Assembly: GCA_016212925.1 (NCBI GenBank)
Contig: JACRDF010000037.1
Location: 62,001-126,000 of the forward strand
From: Desulfomonile tiedjei
GTDB taxonomy: Bacteria > Desulfobacterota > Desulfomonilia > Desulfomonilales > Desulfomonilaceae
Length of the DNA stretch: 64,000 bases
Reading direction: 5' to 3'
Shown here piece after piece: positions 52,909 through 60,827 of this stretch. Positions within the stretch are counted from its first letter, which is position 1, and the number at the start of each line of letters is the position of its first letter. The notes beneath the pieces are model-generated. The model was not told the DNA's origin. It made no database searches and saw only the letters and a list, made by a program, of their open reading frames with translations. Made by a program: the position numbers and the translations under genes.

Positions 52909-54135
52909 ATGCATTCAAAGGGCATAAAAGCATTGGGACTGGCCTTGGCGATTTGTCTTGTAATAGGCACGGCCTCCCATGCAGCGGAAGTCAAGCCATG
53001 GCGTATCGGAGTGGCTGTGTCACTGACCGGGGTTTTCGGCAAAGACGGTTCCCTCGTCAAGGATGCTTACACGATTTGGAAGGACGCTGTGAATTCCAAG
53101 GGAGGGATGAACGGCCACCCAGTTGAGCTTATTTTCTATGACGACAAGAGCGATCCCGCGACCAATGCCAAGTTGACCGAACAGTTGATCGTCAGCGACA
53201 AAGTGGACCTGCTCCTCGGAGGGTTCGGGAGCAGCCAGGTCTTTGCTCAAAGCGCGGTAGCGGAGAAATACCAGTACCCCCTCATAAGCGGAGGCGCAAG
53301 CTCCGACAAGCTCTTTGAAAGAGGCTTTAGGTACTATTTTTCAACTCTGGGCAAAGCCACTGAGGAAGTTCGAGGCTGTGTGGATATTTTTCAGGCTGTT
53401 CAGCCAAAGCCCAAGACCGCCGCGATCGTCGGAGCCGACATTCTATTCACTGCTCTCGCATGCGAGGGGTACAAGAAATACTGTGCATCCAACGGCATCG
53501 AAGTTGTCCATTTTGAGCTTTTCCCTATGTCGTTGGAGGATTACAACTCTCTATTTCTCAAGGTCAAAAACAAGAACCCGGACATACTGCTGGTTGGGTC
53601 CCACCTTCTTGTCGCAATGAAGACGATCAAAGCCCTCAAGGAGATCGACTTCAGCCCCAAAGCAGTGGCCTTCAGCTATGGGCCGACCGTTCCGAAATTC
53701 GTGGAGGACCTGAAAGGGGACGCGGAGTATGTCATCGCGGCTTCTGAATGGACACCCAATATGCCGCACAAAGGTCCGATCTTCGGCTCCGCTGCTGATT
53801 TCAATAAGGCATATTTTGCGAAGTTCCAGCGTTACCCCGATTACGTGGAGGCAGCCTCCGCGGGTGGGGCCATAGCGCAACAACTGGTCGTGCAGGAATT
53901 AGGCCTGAAGCCGCCTATCGAGAAAAAGGAAGATCGTGCGAAGATTATGGAGAAACTCCACGCGCAGACCTTCGAGACCTTCTACGGCAAGATTCAGTTC
54001 GATAAGGATGGAGCCAACGCGGCCCATCCGCCGGTCGCGGTCCAAATCCAGAAGGGCAAACTGATGAACGTCTTCCCGCTGGAATTCGCCGAAGCCAAGA
54101 TCTGGTACCCGTTCAAGCCCTGGAAGGAGAGATAA
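52909..54135 (+). CDS. livK: Periplasmic binding protein of a LIV-type ABC transporter
   Basis: 408 residues. A signal peptide (ends about ASHAAE) precedes the type I periplasmic-binding fold: VSLTGVFGKDG, IELIFYDDKSDPATN-like text (VELIFYDDKSDPATNAKL), ADKVDLLLGG-like text (VSDKVDLLLGGFGSS) and EYVIAASEWTPNM. LIV-type proteins bind branched-chain amino acids, but many carry aromatic acids, amides or ureas. The cluster suggests a heterocyclic or aromatic acid here. AGGAGGG site. LivHMGF follow after a repeat and the dehydrogenase. Confidence 0.9.
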   Translation: MHSKGIKALGLALAICLVIGTASHAAEVKPWRIGVAVSLTGVFGKDGSLVKDAYTIWKDAVNSKGGMNGHPVELIFYDDKSDPATNAKLTEQLIVSDKVDLLLGGFGSSQVFAQSAVAEKYQYPLISGGASSDKLFERGFRYYFSTLGKATEEVRGCVDIFQAVQPKPKTAAIVGADILFTALACEGYKKYCASNGIEVVHFELFPMSLEDYNSLFLKVKNKNPDILLVGSHLLVAMKTIKALKEIDFSPKAVAFSYGPTVPKFVEDLKGDAEYVIAASEWTPNMPHKGPIFGSAADFNKAYFAKFQRYPDYVEAASAGGAIAQQLVVQELGLKPPIEKKEDRAKIMEKLHAQTFETFYGKIQFDKDGANAAHPPVAVQIQKGKLMNVFPLEFAEAKIWYPFKPWKER

Positions 54136-54200
54136 AGGACGATACGCGGAGAGGCTTTTTTGTAAACCGAATTGTTCACCTGGGAAACAGTGCAACTGTC

Positions 54201-54363
54201 ATTGCGAGGGCGCAAGCCCGAAGCAATCTCCATTGGTGGCAGACATGCCAGGTGGGACAGGCTTCCAGCCTGTCTATCTGAATGACAGGCAGGATGCCGG
54301 TCCCACCAGCAAGATGCCCGTCCCACCGAAGATGAGATTGCTTCGTCGTTTCACTCCTCGCAA
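54201..54363. repeat. Composite inverted-repeat element between livK and the aldehyde dehydrogenase
   Basis: Outer arms: ATTGCGAGG with CGAAGCAATCTC (54219-54230) at the left, GAGATTGCTTCG (54334-54345) and CCTCGCAA (54356-54363) at the right. Inside lies a second element, GGTGGGAC (54251-54258) to GTCCCACC (ends 54307), with the CAGGCT hairpin at 54256-54274. It looks like one repeat nested in another. The 327-base gap holds no gene; it may interrupt the operon or act as a transcript hairpin. Confidence 0.6.
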
Positions 54364-54462
54364 AGACACCGATGTGCCTCGGTGATTCCTTGTCAACGGT
54401 AGAATTCCGTTTATAGAAAAGGTTCCTCTCCGGCAATGTCTTCTGACTGTCAAGGAATACTC

Positions 54463-55977
54463 ATGGCCGAAAAGAAGCTGAAGAATTACATTCATGGGAA
54501 GTGGGTCGAATCGTCCACAACCCGGTATTTGGAAATCGTGGACTCGACCAATGCCGCGGTCGTTGCCTTATGCCCGGATTCAACCATGGATGAAGTGGAT
54601 GCCGCGGTTGAATCCGCAAAGAGCGCATTTCCTGCATGGCGAAACACCATCCCAACCCGTCGCGCTGATTGCCTCTACGCTCTAAGGGACAACCTGTTGG
54701 CGGCCAGGGACGAACTCGCGGAAATCATAGTCCTGGAACACGGAAAGACGCTCTCCGACGCCAAGGGAGAGCTAATGAGGGCTATTCAATACGTGGAGCA
54801 CCCGTGCGGGATATCGGAGCTTCTCAAAGGGAGTATAAGCGAGGACGTGGGCACCGGCGTAGACGAGTATTTCATCCGGGAACCCTTGGGTGTTTTCGCG
54901 ATCCTCCCTCCATTTAATTTTCCGGCAATGATAGCCCTTTATTTCACCTGGCCAGTGGCGTGCGGGAACACGGTTGTGGTCAAACCGAGCGAATTATGCC
55001 CAATGACCATGTTGCGAATAACCGAGATAGCAGAGGCATCAGGCTTTCCGCAGGGCGTCTTGAACGTTGTCAACGGTGGACCCCAGGTGGGAGATCGGCT
55101 TTGCACCCACCCGGACGTGGCGGGCGTTACCTTTGTGGGGTCGTCGAGGGTTGCCGAAATGGTGTACAAGTCTGCAACTTCCGTCGGCAAGCGGGCCCAG
55201 TGCCAGGGAGGCGCCAAGAACCATGTTGTCGTCATGCCTGATGCGGTCCTGGACGAGGTGATACCCAATCTTGTGAATTCCTGTTTCGGGCATACCAGCC
55301 AGCGTTGCTTCGCGGTGTCGAATGTGCTGGTGCACCAGGACATTTACGACATGTTTCGCGATAGGTTCCTGGAGGCTTGCAGAGCCTTGAAGCTGGGAGG
55401 CGGGATGGATCCGGGCGTAGATATGGGGCCGCTCGTAAGCAGCGCTGCCCTGGACCGCATGCACATTGCCATAGAACACGGCCTCAAACACGGAGCGACC
55501 CTGCTACTGGACGGGCGCAACCAGCGCGTTGACAAATATCCGAAAGGATTTTTTTTGGGGCCGACGGTGCTGGAAGCAGAGCCTGATTCGTTCGTTTTCA
55601 GCGAAGAGATCTTCGGGCCGGTGCGATGCATGAAGCGGGTCCAGAGCCTGACCGAAGCAATTGACATAGTCAACCGAAGCCTCTTTGGGCACACCGCGGT
55701 CATTTACACCGAAAGCGGCGGATGGGCACGGCGCTTCATCCGCGAGGTCGAAACCGGCCAGGTGGGGATAAACATCGGTACTCCCGCACCCATCGCGTTC
55801 TATCCTGTGGGCGGTCGAAAGATCTCCTTCTATGGGTCGCATCGCGGCCGAGCAAACGATGCGGTCGATTTCTACACGGACAAAAAAGTGGTTGTAACCC
55901 GCTGGAATGCCGGCTCCGGAGCAACCGAGGTAACAAAGTCATCCAAGAAGGCTGAACCGACTTCCGTGGTTTTCTAA
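54463..55977 (+). CDS. mmsA: CoA-acylating aldehyde dehydrogenase (methylmalonate-semialdehyde dehydrogenase type)
   Basis: 504 residues from ATG 54463 (AAGGAA site). The ALDH fold has PFNFP (Asn152), VVKPSE, FVGSS and the catalytic Cys282 in SQRCFA with Arg281 before it. Where other ALDHs have the base-bearing ELGGK, this reads QGGAKNH, the signature of CoA-acylating MMSDH/IolA enzymes, which turn a formyl-carboxylic acid plus CoA and NAD into an acyl-CoA and CO2. In this cluster 2-formylglutarate, the expected enamidase product, would give glutaryl-CoA (inference). Three bases separate it from livH. Confidence 0.85.
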   Translation: MAEKKLKNYIHGKWVESSTTRYLEIVDSTNAAVVALCPDSTMDEVDAAVESAKSAFPAWRNTIPTRRADCLYALRDNLLAARDELAEIIVLEHGKTLSDAKGELMRAIQYVEHPCGISELLKGSISEDVGTGVDEYFIREPLGVFAILPPFNFPAMIALYFTWPVACGNTVVVKPSELCPMTMLRITEIAEASGFPQGVLNVVNGGPQVGDRLCTHPDVAGVTFVGSSRVAEMVYKSATSVGKRAQCQGGAKNHVVVMPDAVLDEVIPNLVNSCFGHTSQRCFAVSNVLVHQDIYDMFRDRFLEACRALKLGGGMDPGVDMGPLVSSAALDRMHIAIEHGLKHGATLLLDGRNQRVDKYPKGFFLGPTVLEAEPDSFVFSEEIFGPVRCMKRVQSLTEAIDIVNRSLFGHTAVIYTESGGWARRFIREVETGQVGINIGTPAPIAFYPVGGRKISFYGSHRGRANDAVDFYTDKKVVVTRWNAGSGATEVTKSSKKAEPTSVVF

Positions 55978-55980
55978 AAC

Positions 55981-56853
55981 ATGGACACCATATTCATCCA
56001 AGCCCTGATAAATGGTCTCCTTCTGGGAGGAGTATACGCGGCGTATTCCGCGGGCTTTTCCCTTATATTCGGGGTGATGGGCGTGGTGAATCTGGCTCAC
56101 GGAGAGCTGGTAATGTTGGGAGCGTTCACCTCGTACTGGATGTTTGTCGGCTTTCATATGGACCCCTATTTCACGGTTCCTTTTGCAATGGTGTTCCTTT
56201 TTATTTTCGGGTACGTGATCCAGAAGTACATCATCAACCGGGTCATCGAGCAACCACATATTATGAGCTACATTCTCACCTTCGGGATACACCTGATGGT
56301 TGCCAATCTGGCCCTCAAGATATGGACTCACGACTTCCGATCCATCACAACCTCATATTCGGGAGCCAACGCGGCAGTCTGGGGTCTTAACATCCCGTAC
56401 TCCCGCCTGATAACTTTTTGCATCGCCTTGTTGATCATCTGGCTGTTGTGGTTTTTCCTCACCCGAACCGAGACCGGGCGGGCGATCCGTGCCACGGCAA
56501 TGGACAAGGAAGTCGCGCGTCTCATGGGCGTAAACATAAGGGAGATTTATGCGATTACCTTTGGAATTGGGGCCGCGATCACAGGTCTCGCAGGCGCGTC
56601 GATAAGTCCGTTCGTGATCATATTCCCGGAAATGGGCCTGGGATACACGATAACAGCCTTTTGCGTGGTTGTTCTTGGCGGAATGGGCTATATGCCCGGC
56701 GCTCTGTGGGGTGGCATCATCCTCGGTGTGGCTCAGTCCTTGGCCGCGACTTACTTGAGCGGCGGGATTTCGGTCGCACTGACTTTTATAATGCTTTTCT
56801 TCGTTCTCATTGTGCGTCCCGCGGGAATTGTTGGAAAGGGTCAGGTCGCATGA
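55981..56853 (+). CDS. livH: LIV-type ABC permease LivH
   Basis: 290 residues, about eight hydrophobic helices. INGLLLGGVYAAYSAGFSLIFGVMGVVNLAHGEL at the N-terminus is typical of LivH (quoted in part: LAHGELVMLG), and GAAITGLAGAS and VVLGGMGYMPGALWGG near the end form the ATPase-contact loop region. First of the four transporter genes after the dehydrogenase. Confidence 0.95.
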   Translation: MDTIFIQALINGLLLGGVYAAYSAGFSLIFGVMGVVNLAHGELVMLGAFTSYWMFVGFHMDPYFTVPFAMVFLFIFGYVIQKYIINRVIEQPHIMSYILTFGIHLMVANLALKIWTHDFRSITTSYSGANAAVWGLNIPYSRLITFCIALLIIWLLWFFLTRTETGRAIRATAMDKEVARLMGVNIREIYAITFGIGAAITGLAGASISPFVIIFPEMGLGYTITAFCVVVLGGMGYMPGALWGGIILGVAQSLAATYLSGGISVALTFIMLFFVLIVRPAGIVGKGQVA

Positions 56854-56877
56854 TTTCTCGAGGCACGGCGGCAGGAC

Positions 56878-57831
56878 ATGAGTGATCGCAAGGGCAGTTT
56901 GATATTCTGGGTCTGTTTTATCGCGGCTTCGGCGGCTGTCGGCGCGGTTCCTCTGTTCGGCCCGTCCGAATATGTGCTGCGCCTGATGAGCGTGGTTATC
57001 CTGTGGATCGGCATGGCCGGTTGCTGGAACATGATGAGCGGATACACGGGCTATATCGACTTTGGACCCGTGGTTTATTTCGGCCTGGGTTCTTACGTCA
57101 CGGCCATTGCCATGACCAAGTTCGCATCCCCTTTTTTTCCCGCTGTAATTCTTGCGGGCGGCATATCCGCACTGATCGCCTTCCCGATCGGGGTCCCTAC
57201 CCTGCGTTTGAGAGGCGCTTATTTCGCCATTGCAACGTTTGCTTTTGCAGAAGCAATGAAACAGGTGACACTGGAATTCGACCGCACGTTCGGGGTTTCT
57301 TTTTTTCAAGGTAGCCACGGCATTACGTTGCCTATCGGTGGCCATGACAACACGTTTTTCTTTTACTGCGTCTTTGCAGTTACCTTCGCAATCATGTTGG
57401 TTCATTATGGGATCGAGCATTCCAAGTTCGGGTACGGCTTGAAAGCCATCCACGAGGCCGAAGCGGCCGCGGAGATTGCAGGGGTCGACACGACGGCAAT
57501 AAAGCTGAGGGCGTACGTAACCAGCGCATTCTTCCTGGGAATGTTCGGAGGAATCGAGGCTTATTGGATAACCTACATAACGCCTGCCGATGTCTTCAAT
57601 GTCCATAAGACCGTGGATATGGTCATCATGACTTTGCTGGGAGGGATGGGAACGTTTCTCGGCCCGGTCATCGGGGCCTCGGTGCTGAAAATCCTGTACG
57701 AAATCCTGGGCACGACTTTTGTCGAGTATTACCTGATCATGGTCGGCGGAATCATAATCGTGATCATTCTGATCATGCCCAGCGGAATAGTGGGTACGAT
57801 CAAAGACTGGAAAGGCATTCGTTTCATCTGA
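56878..57831 (+). CDS. livM: LIV-type ABC permease LivM
   Basis: 317 residues, about eight to nine helices. NMMSGYTGYIDFGPVVYFGL (LivM-type start motif), LRLRGAYFAIATFAFAEAM, FFLGMFGGIEAY and LLGGMGTFLGPVIGA (coupling loop) identify it. Separated from livH by 24 bases and from livG by 21. Confidence 0.95.
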   Translation: MSDRKGSLIFWVCFIAASAAVGAVPLFGPSEYVLRLMSVVILWIGMAGCWNMMSGYTGYIDFGPVVYFGLGSYVTAIAMTKFASPFFPAVILAGGISALIAFPIGVPTLRLRGAYFAIATFAFAEAMKQVTLEFDRTFGVSFFQGSHGITLPIGGHDNTFFFYCVFAVTFAIMLVHYGIEHSKFGYGLKAIHEAEAAAEIAGVDTTAIKLRAYVTSAFFLGMFGGIEAYWITYITPADVFNVHKTVDMVIMTLLGGMGTFLGPVIGASVLKILYEILGTTFVEYYLIMVGGIIIVIILIMPSGIVGTIKDWKGIRFI

Positions 57832-57852
57832 GATCTGAAAGGCGTCTAGAGT

Positions 57853-58638
57853 TTGGCCAATCAACTCGAAAATACACCGGCCCCGGTACTTGAATGCGAA
57901 GAGGTCAGCATGCATTTCGGCGCGCTGCCCGCTGTGCACCGAGTGGGGTTCAGCCTCCAAAACGGCGAGATTCTTGGGATGATCGGCCCCAATGGTGCCG
58001 GCAAGACAACGCTGTTCAACTGCATGATCGGGCTGTATCGCCCCACCAAAGGCCGAATTGTTTTGGAGGGCGCGGACATAACCGGTCTTAAGCCACATCG
58101 CGTTTGTCGTCTGGGAATGGCGAAAACCTCTCAGATTATGGAACCTTTTCGGGCCATGACCGTGTTCGAAAACGTCCTCGTAGGGGCTCTCCACGGCGGC
58201 CAAATGAGCATGGCAGATGCAAGGCGAGAAGCCGAGAGGGTTCTCGACTGGGTTGGGCTTTCGGCCCAGAGTGAAAAACCGTCCCATTCCATTTCGGTCC
58301 CCGCTCGCAGGCGTTTGGAGTTGGCAAGGGCCTTAGCTTCACGCGCGAAGGTCCTGCTCCTGGACGAAAACATGGCTGGGCTCAACCCCCATGAAATTGA
58401 CGAAGCCCTTGAATTGTTGAGGGATATTCGCAATTCCGGGCGCTCTTTGATCGTGGTGGAACACATCATGCGTGCGGTAATGGGCATATCGGACAGGATT
58501 ATTGTGCTCAACTACGGCTCCAAAATCGCTGAAGGCCGCCCTGAGGAAGTGGTCAAGGACAGGCAGGTCATCGAGGCGTACCTGGGGAGCACCAAAGTCC
58601 ATTTTGGCCCTCATCCGACGGATGTCGGAGCGAGTTGA
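57853..58638 (+). CDS. livG: LIV-type ABC ATPase LivG with degenerate signature motif
   Basis: 261 residues from TTG 57853. Walker A is GPNGAGKTT, Walker B LLLDE; the His of VVEH is present. The ABC signature, normally LSYGxQ, reads SISVPARRRLELARAL, so the conserved Ser-Gly-Gly core is lost. The D-loop is LNPHE after DENMAG rather than DEPMAG. Other family traits (GLxPHRVCRLGMAKTSQ) are intact. In a LivG-LivF heterodimer one defective site can be tolerated, as in other asymmetric ABC pairs; LivF keeps a full signature. Confidence 0.9.
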   Translation: MANQLENTPAPVLECEEVSMHFGALPAVHRVGFSLQNGEILGMIGPNGAGKTTLFNCMIGLYRPTKGRIVLEGADITGLKPHRVCRLGMAKTSQIMEPFRAMTVFENVLVGALHGGQMSMADARREAERVLDWVGLSAQSEKPSHSISVPARRRLELARALASRAKVLLLDENMAGLNPHEIDEALELLRDIRNSGRSLIVVEHIMRAVMGISDRIIVLNYGSKIAEGRPEEVVKDRQVIEAYLGSTKVHFGPHPTDVGAS

Positions 58639-58689
58639 ATTCTGTCAACTGTGAAAATTCCCGGTTTTTTATCCAGCGGGTGCTTTTGA

Positions 58690-59406
58690 ATGAGCGAAAC
58701 CTTGTTAAGTGTGGACCAGATAGACGTCTTTTACAGAGATGTTCAAGTACTGCGTGAAGTCAGTCTTGAAGTAAACAAAGGTGAGATAGTCACGGTTATC
58801 GGTCCCAACGGCGCGGGGAAGAGCACCTTACTGAACACTATAGTGGGGTTTCAACACCCCGCGAAGGGGGCCATCACCTTTGAAGGCCCTGCCATAGACC
58901 GCTTACCCCCTGAAAAGATAGTCCAGTTAGGCTTGACCATAGTGCCTGAAGGAGCGCGAGTCTTTTCGGAAATGAGCGTTCTGGACAACCTCAAAATGGG
59001 GTCGTACATGAAATCGGCCCGCGGTAAAAGGGACGAAAGCCTGGAGCAGGTCTTCGCGTTTTTCCCGCGGCTCCACGAACGCATGCACCAGAAAGGCGGA
59101 ACGCTCAGCGGCGGGGAGCGGCAGATGCTTGCCATAGGCAGGGCCCTGATGTCCAAGCCTTCTCTGCTGCTTCTGGACGAGCCTTCCCTGGGCCTTGCTC
59201 CGCTGCTGGTAACCAGGGTTTTCAGGGCGATCAGCGAAATCGCATCCACCGGACTCACCGTCCTGCTGGTAGAGCAGAATGTGCATTTTTCCTTGGAGAT
59301 AAGCGACCGGGCTTACGTTCTTGAGAACGGCCGAATGGTCATGGAAGGTGCCGGCAGCGAGTTGATGAAAAACGACCATGTGCGAAAGTCGTACCTGGCC
59401 TTGTGA
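58690..59406 (+). CDS. livF: LIV-type ABC ATPase LivF
   Basis: 238 residues. Walker A GPNGAGKST, signature LSGGERQMLAIGRAL, Walker B LLLLDEPSLGLAP and switch His in VEQNVH-like text (VLLVEQNVHFSL). Fully canonical. It is the last transporter gene; the hydroxylase small subunit begins 16 bases after its stop. Confidence 0.96.
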   Translation: MSETLLSVDQIDVFYRDVQVLREVSLEVNKGEIVTVIGPNGAGKSTLLNTIVGFQHPAKGAITFEGPAIDRLPPEKIVQLGLTIVPEGARVFSEMSVLDNLKMGSYMKSARGKRDESLEQVFAFFPRLHERMHQKGGTLSGGERQMLAIGRALMSKPSLLLLDEPSLGLAPLLVTRVFRAISEIASTGLTVLLVEQNVHFSLEISDRAYVLENGRMVMEGAGSELMKNDHVRKSYLAL

Positions 59407-59422
59407 TGGTTGGGATTCTCCA

Positions 59423-59956
59423 ATGAACAGTAACAATGAAGAATCGGATGCCACTCTGGTCAAGGTTTCTTTTGTGCTCAATGGCAAGCAGACGGAAATC
59501 AAGGTCAAGCCCTGGGAGACGGCCCTGACCGTGTTGCGGGAGCAACTGGGCCTGACCGGTACCAAAGAAGGTTGCGGCATCGGCGAATGCGGGGCTTGCA
59601 CGATCCTTGTGGATGGTCGGGCTGTGGATTCCTGCCTCCTGTTGGCCCCACAATTGGACGGGCGCGATGTGCAGACCGTGGAAGGACTCGGCAGTGCCAC
59701 CGCTGAGTCCGAAGGAGTATTGCATCCTCTTCAGGAGGCCTTCATCTCTCACGGGGCCGTGCAATGCGGATTCTGCACTCCCGGCGTTCTGATGTCCGCC
59801 AAGGCTCTGTTGGATCAAAACCCGAGCCCCGGCCGTGAAGAAATCATTCAAACTCTTTCAGGCAATCTGTGTCGTTGCACCGGGTACATTCAGATTCTCG
59901 ATGCCGTTGAGCAAGCTGCAAAAGATCTCCGTGAAACGAAACCGCACAAGGGCTGA
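59423..59956 (+). CDS. Molybdenum hydroxylase, [2Fe-2S] small subunit
   Basis: 177 residues from ATG 59423. The plant-type cluster cysteines are Cys51, Cys56, Cys59 (CGIGECGAC) and Cys71; the second, four-helix cluster has Cys115, Cys118 (CGFC) and Cys150, Cys152 (CRC). It is the electron-transfer subunit of the xanthine-dehydrogenase family. An earlier start would overlap livF. Its partners follow at once (three bases to the FAD subunit). Here it is best assigned to N-heterocycle hydroxylation. Confidence 0.93.
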   Translation: MNSNNEESDATLVKVSFVLNGKQTEIKVKPWETALTVLREQLGLTGTKEGCGIGECGACTILVDGRAVDSCLLLAPQLDGRDVQTVEGLGSATAESEGVLHPLQEAFISHGAVQCGFCTPGVLMSAKALLDQNPSPGREEIIQTLSGNLCRCTGYIQILDAVEQAAKDLRETKPHKG

Positions 59957-59959
59957 CGG

Positions 59960-60817
59960 ATGAGATCCCGTTTCGAATATTTCCGGCCGCGATCGCTGGA
60001 TGAAGCCCTGGGGTTTCTGGCCGCTCACGGGCCCCGGACGTCGGTGATGGCCGGCGGTACTGATTTGATGATTTTGATCCGCAGAGGAGACGTTGCCGGC
60101 AAGTTCGTCATGGACATATCCCGGCTGGACGAACTACGAGGCGTGGGGAAAATCGACAATGTAATTTCCCTCGGTGCCGCGGTCACTTACACGGAGATCG
60201 TAAATGATAAGATTGTAAAGGAATTCGCTCCAGCGCTGGTGGAAGCCGCTGGACAAGTAGGAAGCGTCCAAATTCGCAACGTAGGCACCCCAGGTGGCAA
60301 CGCGGCCAACGCTTCACCGGCTGCGGACAGTGTCCCTCCGATTCTGGTTCACAATGGACGGGTCATAATCCGGAGCGCGTTTTCGGAGCGTATTGAGCCC
60401 TTGCAGGACCTTATTGTCGGGCCCTATCGCACGAACCTCAAGCCCGAGGAATTGATCACGGGGTTCCTCCTGGAAGCCATCGACGGAACGTACCGTTACA
60501 GTTTCGAAAGAATCGCCAGGCGGAAAGCCCTTGCAGTGGCCCGAATCAACGCAGCGGCACTGGCTCGGTTGGATTCGGCCGGTGTGGTGGAGGACTTGAG
60601 GCTTTCCGTGGGCTCTATCACTCCCCAGCCCGCAAGGATGACGGCTGCAGAGAATCACCTGATCGGACGGCGGCCCAATATGGCTGCAATACGAGAAGCC
60701 GCGGAAAAAGTAACCCGGGAGATGATTCGCAGGAGCGGCATCAGATCGTCCACCGAATATAAAAAACCTGCCGTGGAGGGGCTCGTTACAAAAGCCCTGA
60801 CACGAATACTCATTTGA
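59960..60817 (+). CDS. Molybdenum hydroxylase, FAD-binding medium subunit
   Basis: 285 residues of the CoxM/XdhB type. FAD-binding loops AGGTDLMILI (about 31-40) and IRNVGTPGGNAANASPAAD (about 104-122) are present, and the C-terminal ferredoxin-reductase-like part (about 180-285) follows. It passes electrons from the Fe-S clusters to FAD, then to an acceptor. Confidence 0.93.
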   Translation: MRSRFEYFRPRSLDEALGFLAAHGPRTSVMAGGTDLMILIRRGDVAGKFVMDISRLDELRGVGKIDNVISLGAAVTYTEIVNDKIVKEFAPALVEAAGQVGSVQIRNVGTPGGNAANASPAADSVPPILVHNGRVIIRSAFSERIEPLQDLIVGPYRTNLKPEELITGFLLEAIDGTYRYSFERIARRKALAVARINAAALARLDSAGVVEDLRLSVGSITPQPARMTAAENHLIGRRPNMAAIREAAEKVTREMIRRSGIRSSTEYKKPAVEGLVTKALTRILI

Positions 60818-60827
60818 ATACGTTGCA

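Noticed and set aside
56353-58287. 644-residue ORF on the minus strand over livH-livM-livG
   Set aside because: The plus-strand frames carry clear LIV transporter motifs. The antisense reading is low-complexity in His, Asp and Arg with no domain, a shadow typical of G/C-rich third positions.
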